DNA from: CAZTWC01 sp964617105 [NCBI: uncultured Myxococcia bacterium]
Lineage (GTDB): Bacteria > CAZTWC01
Reading direction: 5' to 3'
Assembly: GCA_964617105.1 (NCBI GenBank)
Contig: CAZTWC010000042.1
Location: 1 to 18,861, forward strand
Length of the DNA stretch: 18,861 nt
Shown: one piece after another, positions 14,140 through 18,861 of the stretch
Layout of the letters: every line of letters starts with the position of its first letter
Numbering within the stretch: the stretch's first letter is position 1
Translations under genes and position numbers: made by a program
Notes under the pieces: generated by a model
Seen by the model: the letters and a program-made list of their open reading frames with translations, nothing else
Told to the model about the DNA's origin: nothing
The model's database searches: none

Positions 14140-14144
14140 TCATT

Positions 14145-14936
14145 TTGAGCATACTAAGTAAAAAGACAAAAATTGTTGTGCTCATCGCTCTGGTCACTTT
14201 TATTATCAGTATATTTCTTATCCCTGGCGGCAATGTCCAGGCAAATGAGCGGCTGGGATATCTCAGTTTTCAATCCAGTGCCCTACCCAAAGATGAACGG
14301 CAGGAGATGGAGCAAATGATAGAGCAGCGGTTGCAAAAAATTACAGGATTTGAATTTTTTACTCCTGCTGCAGTGAAAAAATATTTAGGGGAAGATTATG
14401 CGGCCGCTATTCAATACTGCACCTTTAATCCTGAATGTATAAAGGGCCAATGCCGTGATAAACAGATGGATATCCTGGTTATCAACTCCACTGAGAAATA
14501 CGGCCGCCAATATACCATTAACATTGTGGTAGCGTTTTTAAAGGGGCAGTACGGTGAAACCGTAACCCTACGGAAAAAAGTTGCCGGTCCCTTTGATAAT
14601 TTTAAAACGGAATTTGCCCAATCATTACAACGGCTGGAAAATATAGTCCTATCCTCATCTAAACACGCTCGTCCTATCTCATCGGCAATAGCGCCCACAA
14701 TCGCTGAAATGACGCCACTACTCCCGCCAATCTCACCTCAAGTAAGTGAAACTATGGCTGTTACTGCCGGAGAACCTTTGCCCTGGTATTCAAACTGGTG
14801 GGTCTGGACCGCCACTGGTGCAGTGGTGGCCGGCGGAGTTGGCTCCTACCTGGTGCTAAAAGATAGCAGCCCCCAGAAAAAAACCACTTCCTTCCAGTTA
14901 AATTTTGCCATCCCCTCCCATCTTTTACAGAAATAG
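14145..14936 (+). CDS. TolB-like N-terminal domain protein with C-terminal membrane anchor
   Basis: This 263-residue protein starts at TTG. Residues 9-33 are a signal peptide or signal anchor (VVLIALVTFIISIFLI, then VQAN). Residues about 36-170 resemble the TolB-like/FlgO-like domain common in deltaproteobacteria: RLGYLSFQSS, EMEQMIEQRLQKITGFEFFT, a Cys-bearing turn (C92, C98, C103) and MDILVINSTEKYGRQYTINI. A Pro/Ser/Thr-rich linker (175-212) leads to PWYSNWWVWTATGAVVAGGV, a Trp-rich membrane span seen at the end of many PEGA/TPR proteins of the group, then a short polar tail. It should sit in the cell envelope. The next gene starts eight bases after the stop, the first of a four-gene run. 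The domain name rests on pattern similarity. The function is unknown. Confidence 0.6.
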   Translation: MSILSKKTKIVVLIALVTFIISIFLIPGGNVQANERLGYLSFQSSALPKDERQEMEQMIEQRLQKITGFEFFTPAAVKKYLGEDYAAAIQYCTFNPECIKGQCRDKQMDILVINSTEKYGRQYTINIVVAFLKGQYGETVTLRKKVAGPFDNFKTEFAQSLQRLENIVLSSSKHARPISSAIAPTIAEMTPLLPPISPQVSETMAVTAGEPLPWYSNWWVWTATGAVVAGGVGSYLVLKDSSPQKKTTSFQLNFAIPSHLLQK

Positions 14937-14944
14937 AGACCAAG

Positions 14945-15457
14945 ATGCAAAGATCGGCCAAACTGTTTTTCGCTTTTTTATGGTTGTTGATTGTAGCCAA
15001 CTTTTGGGCTGGCTGTAACGATGTCCAGGTTGACTCCCACCTGAGTTCTTTTCACCTTAAAGTGGGCTTAAATCAAACCGGATTAATCCCGGCAGATAAA
15101 ATATATTGCCGTCTTCTAGTCATTCGCCAGGATGACCTGGAAACCATATTTAATCAAAATGTGCTGTTAAAATCGGACGGAATGGCCTCTTTTGCCGCCA
15201 CCAATATCGAGGAGGGGACCTATAATTTCATTATCACTCTCTTTTCCATGATGACCAAGGGCTTACCTGAACAAGAATTGCTCCTGTTAAAGGTGGAAAA
15301 GGTGGTGAACTTGACCCAAAATAACAACCAGATAACTCTGGCGGAAGAGGATTTTCCCCAGAACCTGCCCGATGATGATGACGATGGGTATAGCAACCTG
15401 GCGGAAGTGGTAAAAGGTAGTGACCCCTTAAATCAACAGGATATCCCACCAAAATAG
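14945..15457 (+). CDS. Lipoprotein with Asp-rich thrombospondin type 3-like motif
   Basis: This 170-residue protein has a signal peptide ending NFWAGC (C24), a probable lipobox despite the Trp at -3. The body (about 28-135) is beta-rich, with EEGTYNFIITLF resembling carboxypeptidase-regulatory or PEGA-like folds. The C-terminus has DDDDDGYSNLAEVVKGSDPL (143-162), the DxDxDG-type calcium loop of thrombospondin type 3 repeats found in many surface proteins. The ATG lies eight bases after the preceding stop and is followed after 13 bases by the matrixin gene. It is likely an outer-membrane lipoprotein acting with its operon neighbours. I do not recognise a specific family. Confidence 0.65.
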   Translation: MQRSAKLFFAFLWLLIVANFWAGCNDVQVDSHLSSFHLKVGLNQTGLIPADKIYCRLLVIRQDDLETIFNQNVLLKSDGMASFAATNIEEGTYNFIITLFSMMTKGLPEQELLLLKVEKVVNLTQNNNQITLAEEDFPQNLPDDDDDGYSNLAEVVKGSDPLNQQDIPPK

Positions 15458-15470
15458 GTGGCTGGCAGTT

Positions 15471-16325
15471 ATGCAAAACAGAATCTTAATTTTCACCTTT
15501 TCTTTGGCCATGTGGGTAGTTTTGAATCTAATGGTCGGCAAAAGCGGTCTGGCCTACGTCTTAACCAGGGTATCTTCTGCCAGTAATACCAACCTTTACT
15601 GGTCTATAAAAGATCTCTCCTTCCAAATCGGCCCTACCAATTTTGCCAAAATAGAAGATCATAAATCTGTCAAGATTATTCAAGATTCATTTGAAACCTG
15701 GCAAAACATCCCATGTGCAAACTTATCTCTTACCTATCAGGGCCGCAGTACAAAAAAATATGCTGACGGTGATAATCAAAATACCGTCTCCAATATTAGT
15801 AATGGTTGGCCATATCAGGCGGCGGCCCTGGCCATGACCACTGCTTCGTTCAATCCCTCCAACGGCGAAATTTGGGATGTAGATATCGAGTTAAACTCCC
15901 AGCACTTCAGTTTTGCCCACCACCAAACTGGCACAAATTGCCAGGGAGGCTACGACCTGCAAAATACCGTAACCCATGAGATCGGTCATTTTTTAGGCCT
16001 TGATCATGTACCTATAACCGATGCCACTATGTACAGTGGAGCCATCGCTTGCGAGACCAAAAAACGGGACCTGCATCAGGATGATATAGATGGTATATGT
16101 GCAATCTATGACCAAGAGAATCCTGGTTCCATACCCTGTCAAGATGGGGTAACTTTCGTGCAAATCGGCCAAACAGATAGCAATCACAACACTCATATTG
16201 GCCTTGGCGGGTGCCAATTTTTTCCAACAACTGCTAAAGGCAAAATCCCGGTGGTCAATATTATACTGCTTTTACCTTTGGGATTATTGTGGTTGCTGCT
16301 CAGAAAAAGGAGATCTGGTAATTAA
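15471..16325 (+). CDS. Matrixin-family zinc metalloprotease with C-terminal membrane/basic tail
   Basis: This 284-residue protein has a signal peptide (about 1-28). The protease domain spans about 30-215 and contains the extended zinc motif THEIGHFLGLDH (H169, E170, H173, H179) and the Met-turn TDATMYSG (M187). Together these define the metzincin clan, with matrixin as the closest match. The catalytic Glu and all three His are present. No Cys-switch propeptide is obvious, so the enzyme may be made active. After about 215 a short linker ends in KIPVVNIILLLPLGLLWLLL and RKRRSGN. A membrane span plus basic cluster at the extreme end resembles protein-sorting tails such as GlyGly-CTERM or MYXO-CTERM, although no exact motif was recognised. 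It overlaps the next gene by five bases. Confidence 0.85.
   Translation: MQNRILIFTFSLAMWVVLNLMVGKSGLAYVLTRVSSASNTNLYWSIKDLSFQIGPTNFAKIEDHKSVKIIQDSFETWQNIPCANLSLTYQGRSTKKYADGDNQNTVSNISNGWPYQAAALAMTTASFNPSNGEIWDVDIELNSQHFSFAHHQTGTNCQGGYDLQNTVTHEIGHFLGLDHVPITDATMYSGAIACETKKRDLHQDDIDGICAIYDQENPGSIPCQDGVTFVQIGQTDSNHNTHIGLGGCQFFPTTAKGKIPVVNIILLLPLGLLWLLLRKRRSGN
16307..16312 (+). promoter_or_regulatory. Ribosome binding site pointing to an ATT start
   Basis: AAGGAG ends eight bases before ATT at 16321. No ATG, GTG or TTG in the frame is correctly spaced; the nearest CTG (16315) is only two bases away. The ATT overlaps the TAA stop of the matrixin gene, as expected for coupled translation. Confidence 0.5.
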
Positions 16326-18102
16326 AAATCGTCACCTAACGCCTCTACTATTATTGGGCCTGGCCAGTATTATTTTTTGCCTTCCCCTTTTTGTCAATTG
16401 GGGATTTTGGGGTATTAACGACTGGGACTATTATCTTTTTAATTATGCGGTGGCCCGAAAAACCCTGCTCAATCATCTCCAATTTCCCCTCTGGAACCCC
16501 TATTATTGCGGCGGCAATCCCTTGCTGGCTAATCCCCAAAGTTTTTTTCTCTCCCCCTTTTTCCTGGTGCTACTCTTTTTTGGTGAATTACTGGGAGTAA
16601 AACTGTTGGTGTTGCTTCATATGTTTGTCGGTATGGCTGGTGCTTATTTTCTGGGCCGCCAGTATGGCGCCAGAGGGCCAGCGGCCTTTTTCCCTTCCCT
16701 GATATTTATGATGTCAGCGGTTTACCCTTTACACATTGGCACTGGTCACCCCATCTGGTTTGCCCAGGCCTTTATCCCCTATGTTTTTATTTTTCTGAAT
16801 TTATCCCGGCAAAAATCTTTCCATATCTTTTGGGCGGCTGGTTCTTTAGCCCTGATTTTTTTTACCGGCAATATCTACTATTTCATTTTTACGGTTTTAG
16901 GCGCCACCCTGTGGTGCCTTTTAGAGGCTTTGGGAAAAAATTGGCTTCCTGCCCTGGTAAAACTGGCAGTTTTGGGACTTATCACCTTTATTTTTACTGC
17001 AGTTAAACTGATACCCATGATCGAAATGGTGCTAGCCTACGGTAAACCGGTCAGCGACAGCTCATCTCCGGGTTTCGAAGTTCTTTACAAGGCTCTCTTC
17101 AGCCGAGCCCAAGATTTACGCTCCCACCAGTTGACCGGTCAAAAATGGCGTTGGTGGGAATATGGAGCCTACATCGGCCCCCTCCCTTTTGTGATAATAA
17201 TCGGGGGCTTGCTCCTTAATTTACGGCGATTGTGGAAAGAAGCAATAATATTTATTTTCTTCTTGTTGATCACCCTGGGATCAGGGTTCTATTTCTGGCC
17301 CTTACTTAAATCGATGCCGCTTTTGGAAAATCTCCGCTCACCCTACCGGATGTCGATATATTGCTTATTGATAGGGGGCATATTCGGCGCTCTTTTATTG
17401 ACCAAAATTGGCAGTTACGGTCAAAAAAAAGGGAATAAAGTTATCCCAATTCTTTTACCCCTGCTGACGGCTTTTATTTTTGTGGACCTCTTGATGGTCA
17501 ATCAGGTATCCCTTACCAGGGCTTTTACCATTGCCCCACCATCACCAGAGGACAAAGCGGGTCAGAACTTTATTCAAGTACGCCAGAAGAAACGGTTTAA
17601 AACTTTTTACCAGTATAGTCACATGTACGACAACTTTTTGCTAAACCGAGGCTCAGTAAATTGCTACGAAAGACTAAAATTACCAATAAAGGCGATACCA
17701 GCTAAAAACTGGAACAACCGCTTATACAAAAATTATCGCGGAGAATACTATTTCTCCAACTGTAATGATGGAAGTTTTATGGCTAAAGTGGATGGCAATG
17801 AGGTGCAGCAATTGCTATTTAGCCCCAACCGGCAAATATTTAAAGTAGAAAAACTTACCCAGCCCCTCTGTCTGCTAATTAACCAAAATTATCATCAGGG
17901 CTGGAAAGCAACTATAGACAACAGCAGCCTGGAGGGGATAAAAGTAGAATCTAAAAAGGGCTTAATCATGGCCCACCTGCCAGCCGGCTCCTACAAATTG
18001 GAACTATACTACCGGCCCCTGAGTTTTATCATAGGCCTGATAATCACAATAATGGGATTACTATTTATAGTAGTCTATAAGTTTCTTCGGAGAAAGAATT
18101 AA
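16321..18102 (+). CDS. YfhO-family polytopic membrane protein (GT-C-like)
   Basis: From the proposed ATT start the product is 593 residues. The frame is open further upstream (TTG at 16198), but that part is antiframe to the matrixin gene and has no ribosome site. The first span is followed by a long loop with INDWDYYLFNYAVARKTLLN and FPLWNPYYCGGNPLLANPQS, the signature of YfhO and related GT-C glycosyltransferase-like proteins. About ten more hydrophobic spans follow. Near the end QNYHQGWKATIDNS and LPAGSYKLELYYRP match the YfhO C-terminal extracytoplasmic module, followed by one last span and RRKN. In Gram-positives YfhO modifies teichoic acid; the substrate here is unknown, perhaps a surface glycan or an operon-encoded protein. 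It is the last gene of the four-gene operon. Confidence 0.8.
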   Translation: MKNRHLTPLLLLGLASIIFCLPLFVNWGFWGINDWDYYLFNYAVARKTLLNHLQFPLWNPYYCGGNPLLANPQSFFLSPFFLVLLFFGELLGVKLLVLLHMFVGMAGAYFLGRQYGARGPAAFFPSLIFMMSAVYPLHIGTGHPIWFAQAFIPYVFIFLNLSRQKSFHIFWAAGSLALIFFTGNIYYFIFTVLGATLWCLLEALGKNWLPALVKLAVLGLITFIFTAVKLIPMIEMVLAYGKPVSDSSSPGFEVLYKALFSRAQDLRSHQLTGQKWRWWEYGAYIGPLPFVIIIGGLLLNLRRLWKEAIIFIFFLLITLGSGFYFWPLLKSMPLLENLRSPYRMSIYCLLIGGIFGALLLTKIGSYGQKKGNKVIPILLPLLTAFIFVDLLMVNQVSLTRAFTIAPPSPEDKAGQNFIQVRQKKRFKTFYQYSHMYDNFLLNRGSVNCYERLKLPIKAIPAKNWNNRLYKNYRGEYYFSNCNDGSFMAKVDGNEVQQLLFSPNRQIFKVEKLTQPLCLLINQNYHQGWKATIDNSSLEGIKVESKKGLIMAHLPAGSYKLELYYRPLSFIIGLIITIMGLLFIVVYKFLRRKN

Positions 18103-18186
18103 TTCTGGATGCGGCAGTCGTATGAATAATACGCCGAGGACAATTTTATTCCCTGCAACAACGCTGGTGAAGATGCATCCGAATTC
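18101..18186. terminator. Long inverted repeat between convergent genes
   Basis: AATTC-T-GGATGC (18101-18112) pairs with GCATCC-GAATT (18175-18185): eleven base pairs with a one-base bulge and a 62-base loop. A smaller CGTAT/ATACG hairpin lies inside at 18119-18133. The position between two convergent genes suits bidirectional transcription termination, but no T-run is present, so it may only be a structural repeat. Confidence 0.3.
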
Positions 18187-18190
18187 TTCC

Positions 18191-18861
18191 CTATTGTTTG
18201 CCTCTTAGGGCGAAAACTACACTAGCACAAATAGGTCCACCAATATTAAAAGTCACGGCATGGTCAATATTTTTCACCTGTAATGCTTCTGGCACATCAC
18301 CCACTATTTGGTTGTAAGACCATCCTACCATAGCTACTCCAGTGGCGCCAACGGGATGACCTTTGGCAATAAGTCCGCCAGAGGTATTAATTGGACATTC
18401 CCCACCTACAGAGGCTTTGCCCTCAACAAAATATTTAGCGCCCTGGCCATAGGAGGCTTTACCTATTATTTCAGCGGACATGGCTCCCATAACGCTGAAA
18501 CAATCATGGACTTCAGCAACTGATATATTATCCGGCCCAATACCCGCCATCTTGTAAGCGGCATCTATTGCTCCGTAAGCCCCGGTAGGTTTAAGGGTAT
18601 CGGTACGGTTAGCACTGTTGAGAGGATCTGTCCTCTGGCTAAAACCACCAATTTCCACTATCCGGTCGGGACTTACCGATAATTTCTTGAGCCCCTTTTC
18701 ATTGCAGAGAAGAACTGCGGCATAGCCATCAGATACCTGTGAGCATTCAAAGGTCTTTAAGGGTAAATCCGGGACAATATAACGGTTTATTCCTTCGATT
18801 TTCATTACCGCATCATGACTGAGTTTCACTTTGTTCATCTGGGCCAGGGGATTCTGGTTGG
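18191..18861 (-). CDS. SCP-2-type thiolase (acetyl-CoA acyltransferase-like), 3' part
   Basis: The frame stays open to the right edge (residues NQNPLAQMNKVKL before and across an internal ATG at 18838), so this is a C-terminal part of about 223 residues of a protein usually near 390. Thiolase C-terminal motifs are present: FECSQVSDGYAAVLLC, AEVHDCFSVMGAMSAEIIG (HDCF where classical thiolases have NEAF, as in the SCP-x/lipid-transfer thiolase group), GGLIAKGHPVGATGVAM with the active-site His, and FNIGGPICASVVFALRG. The nucleophilic Cys would lie outside the window. The family condenses or cleaves acyl-CoAs in fatty-acid, steroid or aromatic-acid breakdown. DUF35/OB-fold partner proteins often sit next to such genes; none is seen here. 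It is convergent with the YfhO-like gene. Confidence 0.9.
   Translation of the reverse strand, partial: NQNPLAQMNKVKLSHDAVMKIEGINRYIVPDLPLKTFECSQVSDGYAAVLLCNEKGLKKLSVSPDRIVEIGGFSQRTDPLNSANRTDTLKPTGAYGAIDAAYKMAGIGPDNISVAEVHDCFSVMGAMSAEIIGKASYGQGAKYFVEGKASVGGECPINTSGGLIAKGHPVGATGVAMVGWSYNQIVGDVPEALQVKNIDHAVTFNIGGPICASVVFALRGKQ

Noticed and set aside
18101-18186. Integron attC site
   Set aside because: The inverted repeat has a suitable overall size but lacks the GTTRRRY and RYYYAAC core sites, and no integrase or cassette array is present.

Overview
The window reads as a chromosomal segment of a deltaproteobacterium in the broad sense (Desulfobacterota/Myxococcota-like), probably from an anaerobic or sediment setting. 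That is an inference from protein style: lipoproteins with Asp/Ala/Gly/Thr-rich linkers, SUMF1 (FGE-sulfatase-like) domains with Cys-rich inserts, a sigma / anti-sigma / caspase operon, a Trp-rich C-terminal membrane anchor, a matrixin with a membrane-plus-basic tail, and a response regulator with a four-Cys tail. No rRNA, tRNA, CRISPR array, integrase or transposase was seen, and no gap between genes exceeds 300 bases.

Layout. (1) 1-1653, plus strand: the 3' part of a molybdenum hydroxylase large subunit, then a response regulator. (2) 1807-8414, minus strand: an ECF sigma factor, a zinc-finger anti-sigma factor and a secreted caspase-like protease form one overlapping operon. Downstream on the same strand lie an orphan 5'-nucleotidase C-terminal-domain lipoprotein and a LamG plus double-SUMF1 surface protein. 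(3) 8740-9471, plus strand: a soluble orphan histidine kinase. (4) 9653-13258, minus strand: an arsenic operon, arsR - acr3 - broken permease - small thioredoxin - arsF - arsG, visibly more AT-rich than the genes to its right. A 3' gene remnant (9497-9643) sits at its downstream edge. (5) 13295-14118: a large dyad symmetry, a small Cys-rich protein and a beta-rich hypothetical protein without a convincing start. (6) 14145-18102, plus strand: a tight four-gene envelope/secretion operon of a TolB-like anchored protein, a lipoprotein with a calcium-type Asp repeat, a matrixin-family metalloprotease and a YfhO-family polytopic membrane protein. (7) 18191-18861, minus strand: the 3' part of an SCP-2-type thiolase, running off the right edge.

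How the parts may work together. The sigma / anti-sigma / caspase genes overlap and should be expressed as one unit. This suggests an envelope signal sensed by the anti-sigma extracytoplasmic domain that controls a periplasmic caspase carrying a probable outer-membrane barrel. In the ars operon, ArsR would repress its own promoter, Acr3 exports arsenite, and three Cys-bearing proteins (cytosolic Trx-like, CcdA-like ArsG, exported Trx-like ArsF) are arranged like a transmembrane thiol relay. The best leads are the caspase module, this thiol-relay reading of ArsEFG-type genes, a leaderless arsR promoter with its operator between -35 and -10, the 57-bp dyad at 13403-13459, and a probable ATT start for the YfhO-like gene.
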